DNA of 8,540 bases, from positions 1 to 8,540 of the forward strand of contig QFQQ01000129.1 of the NCBI GenBank assembly GCA_003243445.1. Reading direction: 5' to 3'. The translations under genes were made by a program, and so were the position numbers. This document shows, in pieces, positions 1-6,470 of the stretch (its first letter is position 1; every line of letters starts with the position of its first letter). Below the pieces are notes generated by a model. The model had not been told where the DNA came from. It was given only the letters and a program-made list of their open reading frames with translations, and did not search any database. The stretch comes from Citrobacter freundii. Its GTDB lineage: Bacteria; Bacteroidota; Bacteroidia; Chitinophagales; Chitinophagaceae.

Positions 1-2
1 CC

Positions 3-71
3 AATATCAAAAAGAAACTTCAAAAACATCATCTATCAATCCCTGATTTGCAAGCTATCATGATTAGTTAG
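3..71 (+). CDS. possible 3' end of an upstream gene (partial)
   Basis: The third forward frame is open from the window edge and ends at TAG (69-71). It encodes about 22 residues, beginning NIKKKLQKHH and ending LQAIMIS. The tail is basic and then mildly hydrophobic, as a real C-terminus could be, but it is too short to identify. Frame 1 is also open to a TGA at 61-63, and on the minus strand an ATG at 30-32 opens a frame (MMFLKFLFDI) that runs off the edge. The assignment is therefore tentative. Confidence 0.2.
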   Translation, partial: NIKKKLQKHHLSIPDLQAIMIS

Positions 72-142
72 ATGGAATTTCGCAGATTTATCCATCTGGT
101 CATTGACCCTTTATCCCCAAACAAAACTGGCTTCAGTTTGTA

Positions 143-200
143 CCCGCAGATTACGCAGATATCTTCAAGTTATCAGGAAATTATCTGCGAGATCTGCGGG
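143..200. repeat. inverted repeat built on the CGCAGAT motif
   Basis: The left arm at 143-160 (CCCGCAGATTACGCAGAT) and the right arm at 183-200 (ATCTGCGAGATCTGCGGG) are complementary at 16 of 18 positions around a 22-base loop. Each arm holds two copies of the word GCAGAT or its complement. A further CGCAGATT lies at 81-88. From general knowledge, dispersed repeats of this kind occur in many Bacteroidota intergenic regions. The hairpin could form in RNA of either strand, but no T-run follows, so it is not a classical intrinsic terminator. Confidence 0.75.
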
Positions 201-315
201 CTCCATCTCCTCGGGATGAACCTCTTCGCCCCCTTTCGGCATTGCCCTGCCACCACCGCTGATAATAACCAAAGTTTTCACATATTCCTTTCACAGCCGT
301 TACTCCACGATGTAG

Positions 316-323
316 TACTTTTG
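316..323 (+). promoter_or_regulatory. candidate -7 promoter box (TAnnTTTG)
   Basis: TACTTTTG matches the Bacteroidota -7 consensus TAnnTTTG exactly. It ends only 4 bases before the ATG at 328, so transcription from it would give a nearly leaderless message. No convincing -33 TTG lies at the usual spacing of about 19-21 bases upstream. The match may be due to chance. Confidence 0.2.
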
Positions 324-327
324 CCCA

Positions 328-1518
328 ATGCTAGAAAAGATCAAATCACTCGCCCGGCAATATGCCCCTGAGTTTATTGATATACGTCATCACCTTCATG
401 CAAATCCTGAACTCAGCTACCAGGAATTTGAAACAGCCCGTTTCGTGCAGGATAAACTGCAGGCTTTCAACATTCCTTTTGAAATAAAAGCCAGCACCGG
501 CGTGATCGGTCTCATCAAAGGAAAAAATCCGGATACAAGAATTGTTGCTTTGCGCGCTGATATGGACGCACTGCCCATTCTGGAAGAGAATAATGTGCCT
601 TATAAATCAACACGGCCCGGCGTCATGCACGCCTGCGGTCATGATGTGCATACCACCTGCCTTCTCGGCGCTGCCAAAATACTGAATGAAACAAAAAATG
701 ATTGGGAGGGAACCGTCAAACTGATCTTTCAGCCCGGCGAAGAAAAAAATCCCGGCGGCGCAAGCCTGCTCATCAATGAAGGAGTGCTGGAGAACCCCAG
801 ACCGGCTTCTATCTTCGGATTGCATGTTCATCCCGGTCTTGCCGTCGGTAAAATGAGTTTCCGCAGCGGCAAGGTCATGGCCAGTGCCGATGAATTGTAT
901 ATCACCATCAAAGGCAAAGGCGGTCATGCCGCATCGCCACACCTTTGTATCGATCCGATCCTGATCGCATCACACCTGATCATTTCACTGCAGCAGATCG
1001 TGAGCCGGAACAACAATCCGCATAACCCGACCGTATTGTCCATCACAGCGATCCAGGGAGGTTCTACCACCAATGTGATCCCCAATGAAGTGAAGTTGAT
1101 GGGCACGTTCCGCGCAATGGATGAGGAATGGCGTTTCAAAGCCCATGGTCTCATGCGCAATATGGCCACCAATCTCGTCAAAAGCATGGGCGGCGAGATC
1201 GATCTTCATATCGATGTCGGCTACCCTTCCGTCTACAACAACGAATCGCTCCACGAGATCGCCCGCGAAAAAGCCAGCGCTTTCATCGGTGCCGACAACG
1301 TGGAAGAGACCGAAAAAAGAATGGGCGCCGAAGACTTTGGCTACTATTCCCAGCAGATCCCCGGCTGCTTTTTCCGCCTCGGCGTCATGAACACCGAAAA
1401 AGGCATCACCTCCAACGTTCACACCCCCACCTTCAATATCGACGAATCGGCAATTGAACTGGGAATGGGGATGATGGCGTGGTTGGGAGCGACGACGAAG
1501 ATCGGCGAGGTTCGATGA
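328..1518 (+). CDS. M20-family (M20D) metallo-amidohydrolase, N-acyl-amino-acid/hippurate hydrolase type
   Basis: This is a predicted two-metal (Zn/Mn) hydrolase that removes acyl groups from amino acids or similar amides, probably in the cytoplasm because no signal peptide is seen. At 396 residues it has the usual length for the family. Visible motifs are RADMDALP (76-83), MHACGHDVHTT (100-110; likely metal ligands C103 and H105), FQPGEE (134-139; E138 as likely general base, E139 as ligand), GLHVHP (164-169; H166 as ligand), the lid/dimerisation-domain KGKGGHAASPH (195-205), GAEDFGYY (333-340) and VHTPTFN (364-370; H365 as ligand). The full ligand set is therefore present. The ATG at 328 gives the standard N-terminus (KIKSLARQYAPEFIDIRHHLHANPELS); no Shine-Dalgarno is visible. 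The stop codon lies inside the first unit of a 7-bp repeat array. It stands alone on this strand. The exact substrate (N-acetyl amino acid, hippurate, indole-acetyl amino acid or peptide) cannot be read from sequence. Confidence 0.95.
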   Translation: MLEKIKSLARQYAPEFIDIRHHLHANPELSYQEFETARFVQDKLQAFNIPFEIKASTGVIGLIKGKNPDTRIVALRADMDALPILEENNVPYKSTRPGVMHACGHDVHTTCLLGAAKILNETKNDWEGTVKLIFQPGEEKNPGGASLLINEGVLENPRPASIFGLHVHPGLAVGKMSFRSGKVMASADELYITIKGKGGHAASPHLCIDPILIASHLIISLQQIVSRNNNPHNPTVLSITAIQGGSTTNVIPNEVKLMGTFRAMDEEWRFKAHGLMRNMATNLVKSMGGEIDLHIDVGYPSVYNNESLHEIAREKASAFIGADNVEETEKRMGAEDFGYYSQQIPGCFFRLGVMNTEKGITSNVHTPTFNIDESAIELGMGMMAWLGATTKIGEVR

Positions 1519-1592
1519 TCGATGGTGGATGGCGGATGGCCGATGGCCGATGGCGGATGGCCGATGGCGGATGGCCGATGGCCGATGGCCGA
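1512..1592 (+). repeat. 7-bp tandem repeat array (CCGATGG type), array 1
   Basis: Eleven contiguous 7-base units run from 1512 to 1588, with a partial twelfth to 1592. The units are variants of CCGATGG/CGGATGG, and the first two are TCGATGA and TCGATGG. The array begins inside the last codons of the amidohydrolase and contains its TGA (1516-1518). With array 2 (1678-1726, opposite orientation) it could form a long imperfect stem around an 85-base spacer (1593-1677). GG pairs recur every 7 bases. Confidence 0.9.
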
Positions 1593-1677
1593 CTTACGTC
1601 AGATAGGTGTCTAAAAACTAAAGCCCTCTATCAATAGAAGAATTCAATTGAGAAGTATGTTTTCGATTTGATATCGG

Positions 1678-1726
1678 CCATCCGCCATCGAACATCGACC
1701 ATCGACCATCGAACATCCACCATCGA
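1678..1726 (-). repeat. 7-bp tandem repeat array (CCATCGA type), array 2, inverted relative to array 1
   Basis: Seven contiguous units run CCATCCG, CCATCGA, ACATCGA, CCATCGA, CCATCGA, ACATCCA, CCATCGA. They are the reverse-complement form of the repeat in array 1 and are introduced by ATCGG. The array ends 45 bases before the proposed lipoprotein ATG at 1772. The spacer between the two arrays is A/T-rich and has no open frame or recognisable motif. Confidence 0.9.
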
Positions 1727-1771
1727 ACACCTCATGCAGCGTTTTCCCCCAATCCCTTGTCAACGCCCAAA

Positions 1772-2197
1772 ATGCCCCTCATGCGCCTGAAATTATCCGC
1801 TTTGTTCCTCGCAGTTACGGCAATGCTGCTGGCATGCTCGAAAGAGGACGATAATTTTTCGCAGCCCGGCACCGTCATTTCCCTCCAGTCGACCATTGGA
1901 TTGAAAAATTCAAATTCGGCCACCCTGCGGTTTGATGAAGTTGTTTCGGACAGCCGCTGCCCGGCCAATGCGCTCTGTGCCTGGGCCGGTATCGCTATTG
2001 CTAAATTTACGCTCAAAGAAGGCCGTGAAGAAGTTCCGTTCATGCTGTCATTGATGCCCGGTTATCCGAAACAGGATACTATCATCAACGGTTTTCATAT
2101 TGAATTCTTTGACCTGAAACCGTATCCGGGTCTTTCAACAGAGATCACCGGCCAGCAGAAAGTGGAAGCCGAAATGAAGATCCATCGACTCAAATAA
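1772..2197 (+). CDS. small lipoprotein of unknown function with DSRCPANALCAWAG motif
   Basis: This is a predicted cell-envelope lipoprotein. The N-terminus has a positive start (MRLK), a hydrophobic stretch (LSALFLAVTAMLLA) and a lipobox LLAC with Cys22, followed by SKEDD, a typical acidic sequence after the lipidated cysteine. The mature part is about 120 residues, mostly predicted beta. It contains DSRCPANALCAWAG (60-73) with two cysteines (63, 69) that probably pair. Similar D-x-RCP-x(4)-C-x-WAG words occur, from memory, in small secreted proteins of several phyla without a known role. The frame is open upstream to a TTG at 1757, but the ATGs at 1772 and 1781 fit a signal peptide better. 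I chose 1772 (141 aa) because A-rich bases precede it; 1781 (138 aa) is equally possible. It converges on the ABC permease gene with no gap between stop codons. Confidence 0.8.
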   Translation: MPLMRLKLSALFLAVTAMLLACSKEDDNFSQPGTVISLQSTIGLKNSNSATLRFDEVVSDSRCPANALCAWAGIAIAKFTLKEGREEVPFMLSLMPGYPKQDTIINGFHIEFFDLKPYPGLSTEITGQQKVEAEMKIHRLK

Positions 2198-2968
2198 TCA
2201 TCCCCGCTCCTTCCGGAAACGCAGGTCAGCAAATGCGATCAGCGTGAATACAATGAAATAAATGATCGAATTGATCTCGTGCGTTTGCAGGAAACCCTGC
2301 TTCGCCACCGGGGAACCCGATAAACTGAGAAAAGGAAACGCATACGGCACTTTATCAGTATGTTTCCATCCCATCACAATAAGGGCCGTCACAAGAAGTG
2401 CCATCCCTATCCCGATCGGCACAATAAAGTTCCTGAACCGCAGGCTCAGCCAGTATTGAATGGCAATGATCGCAAGCAATGAAATAAATGACTTAACGAT
2501 CATCTTGATGATGTGCAGCCAGCCAACGCCGGTTTCAAGAAATGTATACTTCGGATGAAACAGATCTGAAAGCACACCTGATAGCAGCATAAAGAAATTA
2601 AACCCAACAAACAGGAACAGCACCATCAGGATGATCGAAATATATTTCGAAAAGAAAATATTGCCTGTTGATAAAGGCGACGCAAACACCTGCTTCCATG
2701 TATTATTCTTATACTCGATCTGCGGGATCAGGCTACAGGTTAAGATCACAAACATCGGTAGCAGGAAAATGGAGAAACTTTGCCATCCGCGGTTAAAATG
2801 TTTTGCCCATGGATCAGCAGCCATTCCTGCATAATTCACAGAAGGGTTCAATGTATACTGTAAAAAAAGTATCAGCGGAATAAACGCCGATCCTATCAGG
2901 CAAAGCCAGAAAGCTGAACTGCGTCTGGCTTTAATCATTTCGGCTTTGAAAGCAATACCCAGGCTCAT
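2198..2968 (-). CDS. ABC-2 type permease of a drug/lantibiotic-type exporter
   Basis: This is the membrane subunit of an ABC exporter, partner of the ATPase encoded just upstream on the same strand. Its 256 residues contain about six hydrophobic segments (roughly 19-38, 65-83, 108-133, 152-172, 180-201, 233-247). After the second comes a polar cytoplasmic stretch, IPQIEYKNNTWKQVFASPLS (81-100), typical of ABC-2 permeases related to bacitracin/lantibiotic immunity transporters such as BcrB. The N-terminus (FKAEMIKARRSSAFW) also fits this group. The start ATG (2968-2966) overlaps the ATPase stop TGA in an ATGA, which points to translational coupling. The stop TGA (complement of 2198-2200) directly touches the TAA of the convergent lipoprotein gene. 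The substrate cannot be told from sequence. No two-component regulator lies beside it, as would be usual for a peptide-sensing module. Confidence 0.88.
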   Translation of the reverse strand: MSLGIAFKAEMIKARRSSAFWLCLIGSAFIPLILFLQYTLNPSVNYAGMAADPWAKHFNRGWQSFSIFLLPMFVILTCSLIPQIEYKNNTWKQVFASPLSTGNIFFSKYISIILMVLFLFVGFNFFMLLSGVLSDLFHPKYTFLETGVGWLHIIKMIVKSFISLLAIIAIQYWLSLRFRNFIVPIGIGMALLVTALIVMGWKHTDKVPYAFPFLSLSGSPVAKQGFLQTHEINSIIYFIVFTLIAFADLRFRKERG

Positions 2969-3882
2969 GCGTTCTCACTTGTTATGTCAATGAATAATTG
3001 TTCCAGATCGCTTTGTTTCGGATGGATCGCGTATACATCCAGGCCTTCAGTGACCAATTGCCGGTTGATCGCTGCAGTCTGTTCTTTACTGCCGAACGGC
3101 ATCGTGAGCAGATGTTCCCGCTCCTGCACCTGGTATTGATCTGCAAGCAATGAAAATGCTTTCCTGTTATCACTTGTTTCGATCTCCAGCATACTCTGGC
3201 GTGTTTTCATCTGCTGCAATTCCTGCAGTGGCCCCTGGAACAGCATCCGGCCTTTATGAATGATCCCAACATGTGTGGCCATCTTCTCCACTTCAATTAA
3301 TATATGACTTGATACAATCACCGTTGTGCCATGTTCACGGTTCATTTTCCTGATCAGTTCCCTGATCTCGATGATACCGTTCGGATCAAGACCGTTCGTT
3401 GGTTCATCCAGGATCAGTAATTCGGGCGCTGGCAACAAAGCAACGGCGATCGCCAGGCGCTGACGCATACCCAATGAAAACTGCTTTGCTTTTTTTGAGC
3501 CTGTGCCCTGTAACCCGACCAGCTGTAATACCTCATCCACCCGCTGACGCGTGGTCTTATATACCAGCCTGTATATTTCCAGGTTTTCTTTTGCTGTCAA
3601 ATGAAGATAAAGCGAAGGCTGCTCGATCAGTGATCCAAGTCGTCTCAGGATCTCTATGCGGTGGGAACTGAATGGCCGACCAAAGACCTCCAGGTTTCCC
3701 TGTTGATTTTTCAGCAGTCCGAGCAATAATCTCAGCGTGGTGGTCTTCCCCGCGCCATTAGGTCCCAGAAAACCATATACGCTTCCGCGGGGAACCCGCA
3801 GATTGACATCATCAAGCGTTTTGGTGCCATTCCTGAAGGAATAACTAAGATTTGTGGTTTTGACAACGATATTATCAGTCAT
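2965..3882 (-). CDS. ABC transporter ATP-binding protein (BcrA/drug-export type)
   Basis: This is the cytoplasmic ATPase that powers the permease encoded downstream. Visible motifs are Walker A GPNGAGKTT (40-48), Q-loop at Q88 (GSLIEQPSLY), ABC signature FSLGMRQR (135-142, a common variant of LSGGQ), Walker B LLILDEP (155-161) with catalytic E160, D-loop GLDP (164-167) and H-loop H193 (SSH). After the nucleotide-binding domain (about 6-220) comes an 85-residue C-terminal extension, as found in the BcrA/lantibiotic-immunity branch, ending in DLEQLFIDIT, a standard tail of this group. At 305 residues the length is normal. The ATG at 3882-3880 gives a short N-terminus before the first strand (IVVKTTNLSYSF). 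It is the first gene of the minus-strand pair; its promoter must lie in 3883-4000, where I see no clear TAnnTTTG on that strand. Confidence 0.93.
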   Translation of the reverse strand: MTDNIVVKTTNLSYSFRNGTKTLDDVNLRVPRGSVYGFLGPNGAGKTTTLRLLLGLLKNQQGNLEVFGRPFSSHRIEILRRLGSLIEQPSLYLHLTAKENLEIYRLVYKTTRQRVDEVLQLVGLQGTGSKKAKQFSLGMRQRLAIAVALLPAPELLILDEPTNGLDPNGIIEIRELIRKMNREHGTTVIVSSHILIEVEKMATHVGIIHKGRMLFQGPLQELQQMKTRQSMLEIETSDNRKAFSLLADQYQVQEREHLLTMPFGSKEQTAAINRQLVTEGLDVYAIHPKQSDLEQLFIDITSENA

Positions 3883-3958
3883 ATCCGTTTTGTTACCCTG
3901 AAATTCTTTAATGCTCCGGATAAATCAAAATTTTGGCTTACCGCCCGTAAAAATCATT

Positions 3959-3980
3959 CGGATTTTAATTCCGTAAATTG
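3959..3980 (+). promoter_or_regulatory. imperfect dyad and partial -7-like box in the divergent intergenic region
   Basis: CGGATTTTAATTCCG (3959-3973) is an imperfect palindrome (12 of 14 arm positions pair). It is followed at once by TAAATTG (3974-3980), which resembles the Bacteroidota -7 box with one T missing. It could be an operator or promoter for the malic enzyme gene, giving a leader of about 130 bases that includes the downstream hairpin. A -33 TTG at normal spacing is lacking, so this is weak. Confidence 0.2.
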
Positions 3981-3997
3981 CAGCGCGATCCGGAAGA

Positions 3998-4075
3998 AAG
4001 TAAAAAGTAAAAAGCTTGAAGGTCAGAAGTCTCTTCTAACCTCAGTCTCTTATTTTTACTTTTGACTTTTTACTT
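3998..4075. repeat. nested A/T-rich inverted repeat (AAGTAAAAAGT...ACTTTTTACTT)
   Basis: The outer arms AAGTAAAAAGT (3998-4008) and ACTTTTTACTT (4065-4075) are perfectly complementary. After one mismatch the pairing goes on for five more pairs (4010-4014 with 4059-4063). Inside the loop sits a second hairpin: AGGT (4020-4023) with ACCT (4039-4042), and AGAAG (4025-4029) with CTTCT (4033-4037), loop TCT. The structure lies 42 bases before the malic enzyme ATG. No coding potential is seen. It could be a dispersed repeat or a structured 5' leader. Confidence 0.75.
4057..4064 (+). promoter_or_regulatory. candidate -7 promoter box (TAnnTTTG) before the malic enzyme gene
   Basis: TACTTTTG matches the Bacteroidota -7 consensus exactly and would place the transcript start near 4070, giving a leader of about 45 bases. 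It lies within the right arm of the A/T-rich palindrome, so the match may simply reflect the repeat. The nearest upstream TTG (4016-4018) is 38 bases away, too far for a normal -33 element. It competes with the box at 3974-3980. Confidence 0.25.
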
Positions 4076-4117
4076 AATTGATCTGATCAACCCCGGATAA
4101 GCTCATAACAATACACT

Positions 4118-6463
4118 ATGCAAAAAGACTTACGAAAACAACAGGCCCTCGAATATCATGCTAAAGGAAGGCCAGGAAAAATAGAAGTAGTTCCTACGAA
4201 AGAAACCAAAACCCAACGAGATCTTTCACTTGCCTATTCACCCGGCGTGGCTGAACCCTGTAAGGAGATCGCCGCCAATAAAGAAAATGTTTACAAATAC
4301 ACCGCAAAAGGAAACCTGGTTGCTGTGATCAGCAATGGAACGGCCGTACTTGGTCTTGGTGATATTGGCCCGGAAGCAGGTAAACCCGTAATGGAAGGGA
4401 AAGGTGTTCTTTTCAAAATATTCGCTGACATCGATGTATTCGATATTGAGATCGATGAAAAAGATCCGGAGAAATTCGTCCAGATCGTAAAAGCACTTCA
4501 ACCCACTTTCGGCGGTATCAACCTGGAAGATATCAAAGCACCGGAATGTTTTTATATCGAACAGGAGCTGAAGAAACAACTCAGCATCCCCGTGATGCAC
4601 GATGATCAGCACGGAACCGCGATCATCAGCGCAGCAGCCCTGCTGAACGCACTGGAGATCCAGAAGAAAAAGATCGATCGCGTAAAATATGTGGTAAACG
4701 GTGCCGGTGCCGCCGCAATGGCCTGCGTGCAACTTTATGTTGCGCTTGGTGCAAAACCCGAAAACTTTATCATGTTCGACCGTAAAGGTGCGATACATAA
4801 AGACCGCGATGACCTGGATGAACTGAAAGCAAAATTTGCTTTCGCCAAAGGCGATATGACGCTTGATGATGCCATGAAAGATGCGGATGTATTCATCGGT
4901 CTGAGTGCCGGCAACACCGTTACTTCATCCATGGTAAAATCAATGGCGAAGAACCCGATCGTTTTCGCCATGGCCAATCCTGATCCGGAGATCAGCTGGG
5001 AAGATGCAACTGCTACGCGTAAAGACATTATTATGGCTACCGGCCGAAGCGATTATCCCAACCAGGTGAATAACGTGCTCGGTTTCCCTTATATCTTCCG
5101 CGGTGCGCTGGATGTAAGAGCAACCGGTATCAACGAAGAAATGAAACTCGCCGCCGTAAAAGCACTCGCTGAGCTGGCCAAGACACCCGTGCCGGATATC
5201 GTTAACCTTGCCTATAATGATAAAGAGATCTCTTTCGGCCCTAATTATATCATCCCCAAACCACTCGATCCGCGCTTGCTTTCTACCGTTTCACCAGCCG
5301 TGGCAAGAGCAGCAATCGAAAGCGGTGTGGCGCAATATCCCATCACTGATTGGGATGCATATGTGGCCGATCTTGAAACACGATTGGGTCAGGGCAACCA
5401 GGTAATGCGTATCGTCGGCAACAAAGCCCGTATGGAACCCAAACGTATCGTGTTCGCCGAAGCAGATAATGTGAAGATCCTGAAAGCAGCTCAGATCGTA
5501 TTTGATGAAGGGATCGGGTACCCGATCCTGCTCGGTAATGAAGAAAAGATCCGTAAGATCGCCGCGCATCACAAGATAGATATCGATGGACTGCCGATCC
5601 TTGATCCCCGTGATGAAAGCACGGATGAAAAAAGGAATCAGTACTCCGAGATCTTTTTCAGTAAAAGAAACCGCAAGGGCTTCAACATATACGAAGCAAA
5701 AAAGATCATGCGCGACCGTAACTATTTCGGTTGTATGATGGTGGAATGTGGCGATGCCGATGCGATGATCTCCGGTCTTACCAAAAATTACCCCGATACG
5801 ATCCGCCCGGCGCTCCAGATCATCGGCACCGAAGACGGGGTGAACAAGATCGCCGGTATGTATCTTATGCTCACCAAGAAGGGGCCGCTTTTCCTCGCGG
5901 ATACAACGGTGAATTTCAACCCGACCGCAGAAGAACTCGCGGAGATCACCCTGCTGGTGGCAAAAGAAGTAAGACAGTTCAACATGATCCCAAGGATCGC
6001 CATGCTGGGGTATTCCAATTTTGGCAGCAGCAATTCACCTGAAGCGAGACTGGTTGCCGAAGCCCGCAGGATCGTGAAAGGGAAAATGCCTTCCCTGATT
6101 GTTGACGGCGAAATGCAGGCAAATATGGCCTTCAGCAAAGAACTGCTGAAGGAAAACTACCCATTCTCAGAACTCGTAGGGCAGGATGTGAATACACTGG
6201 TATTCCCTAACCTAGCCGCAGGCAATATCACCTATAATATCCTGAAGGAAGTGGGTGCTGCGGATGCCATCGGCCCGGTCCTGCTCGGCCTGAAAAAACC
6301 GGTACATGTATTGCAGTTAGGTAGCTCTGTGCACAGCATTGTGAACATGGCGCTGATCGCTGTAGTGGATGCACAGATAAAATGCAAGACATCTTCCACG
6401 GAGGAACTGGTAGAGCGGTCGGGATGGTGGAAGAAGTTTAAGAAAGTAAGTAAAGACCTCTAA
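4118..6463 (+). CDS. maeB: malic enzyme, NADP-type, with C-terminal phosphotransacetylase-like domain
   Basis: It catalyses oxidative decarboxylation of malate to pyruvate and CO2 with reduction of NAD(P)+, linking the TCA cycle to pyruvate and NADPH supply in the cytoplasm. The 781-residue protein is close to the usual MaeB length of roughly 760. Residues 1-420 form the malic enzyme part: LAYSPGVAEPC (38-48, catalytic Tyr40), VISNGTAVLGLGDIGPEAGKP (70-90), MEGKGVLFK (92-100, catalytic Lys95 likely), NLEDIKAPECF (135-145) and DDQHGTA (162-168) supplying metal ligands, and the dinucleotide-binding NGAGAAAMA (194-202). Residues about 430-760 form a phosphotransacetylase-like domain (RIVFAEAD 443-450; DTIRPALQIIGT 560-571; ADTTVNFNPTAEELAEI 594-610). 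In E. coli MaeB this domain binds acetyl-CoA as an allosteric inhibitor and has no transferase activity. Here too the expected catalytic Ser-Arg pair is replaced (VLQLGSS, 731-737). ATG at 4118 gives the standard N-terminus. No Shine-Dalgarno is visible. Confidence 0.96.
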   Translation: MQKDLRKQQALEYHAKGRPGKIEVVPTKETKTQRDLSLAYSPGVAEPCKEIAANKENVYKYTAKGNLVAVISNGTAVLGLGDIGPEAGKPVMEGKGVLFKIFADIDVFDIEIDEKDPEKFVQIVKALQPTFGGINLEDIKAPECFYIEQELKKQLSIPVMHDDQHGTAIISAAALLNALEIQKKKIDRVKYVVNGAGAAAMACVQLYVALGAKPENFIMFDRKGAIHKDRDDLDELKAKFAFAKGDMTLDDAMKDADVFIGLSAGNTVTSSMVKSMAKNPIVFAMANPDPEISWEDATATRKDIIMATGRSDYPNQVNNVLGFPYIFRGALDVRATGINEEMKLAAVKALAELAKTPVPDIVNLAYNDKEISFGPNYIIPKPLDPRLLSTVSPAVARAAIESGVAQYPITDWDAYVADLETRLGQGNQVMRIVGNKARMEPKRIVFAEADNVKILKAAQIVFDEGIGYPILLGNEEKIRKIAAHHKIDIDGLPILDPRDESTDEKRNQYSEIFFSKRNRKGFNIYEAKKIMRDRNYFGCMMVECGDADAMISGLTKNYPDTIRPALQIIGTEDGVNKIAGMYLMLTKKGPLFLADTTVNFNPTAEELAEITLLVAKEVRQFNMIPRIAMLGYSNFGSSNSPEARLVAEARRIVKGKMPSLIVDGEMQANMAFSKELLKENYPFSELVGQDVNTLVFPNLAAGNITYNILKEVGAADAIGPVLLGLKKPVHVLQLGSSVHSIVNMALIAVVDAQIKCKTSSTEELVERSGWWKKFKKVSKDL

Positions 6464-6470
6464 CGAAAAG

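Larger units (their letters stand above)
72..327. other. intergenic region upstream of the amidohydrolase
   Basis: This 256-base gap carries one clear structure, the inverted repeat at 143-200. The rest (201-327) is moderately C-rich with no recognisable RNA gene. A 99-codon frame crosses it from 72, but it reads through both arms of the palindrome and runs into the amidohydrolase start, so I do not call it a gene. Confidence 0.6.

Noticed and set aside
72..371. 99-codon plus-strand frame before the amidohydrolase
   Set aside because: It reads through both arms of the CGCAGAT palindrome, resembles no protein I know, and overlaps the well-supported start at 328 in another frame.
985..1422. 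145-codon minus-strand frame inside the amidohydrolase gene
   Set aside because: It is a shadow of a gene whose catalytic motifs are all intact in the plus frame. Its translation looks like random His/Gly/Ala-rich sequence.
1512..1592. G-quadruplex formed by the regular GG pairs
   Set aside because: Only two-base G runs separated by five bases are present, which makes a weak prediction. The pairing with array 2 explains the structure better.
1512..1726. CRISPR-like array
   Set aside because: The units are 7 bases long and contiguous with no unique spacers, and no cas genes are present.
1757..1771. TTG start for the lipoprotein
   Set aside because: It would add a polar, proline-containing stretch before the signal peptide, and two ATG codons follow within nine codons.
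2198..3882. Complete bacteriocin-immunity or peptide-sensing module
   Set aside because: Only an ATPase and one permease are present. There is no precursor peptide, histidine kinase or response regulator nearby, so a general export role is all that can be supported.
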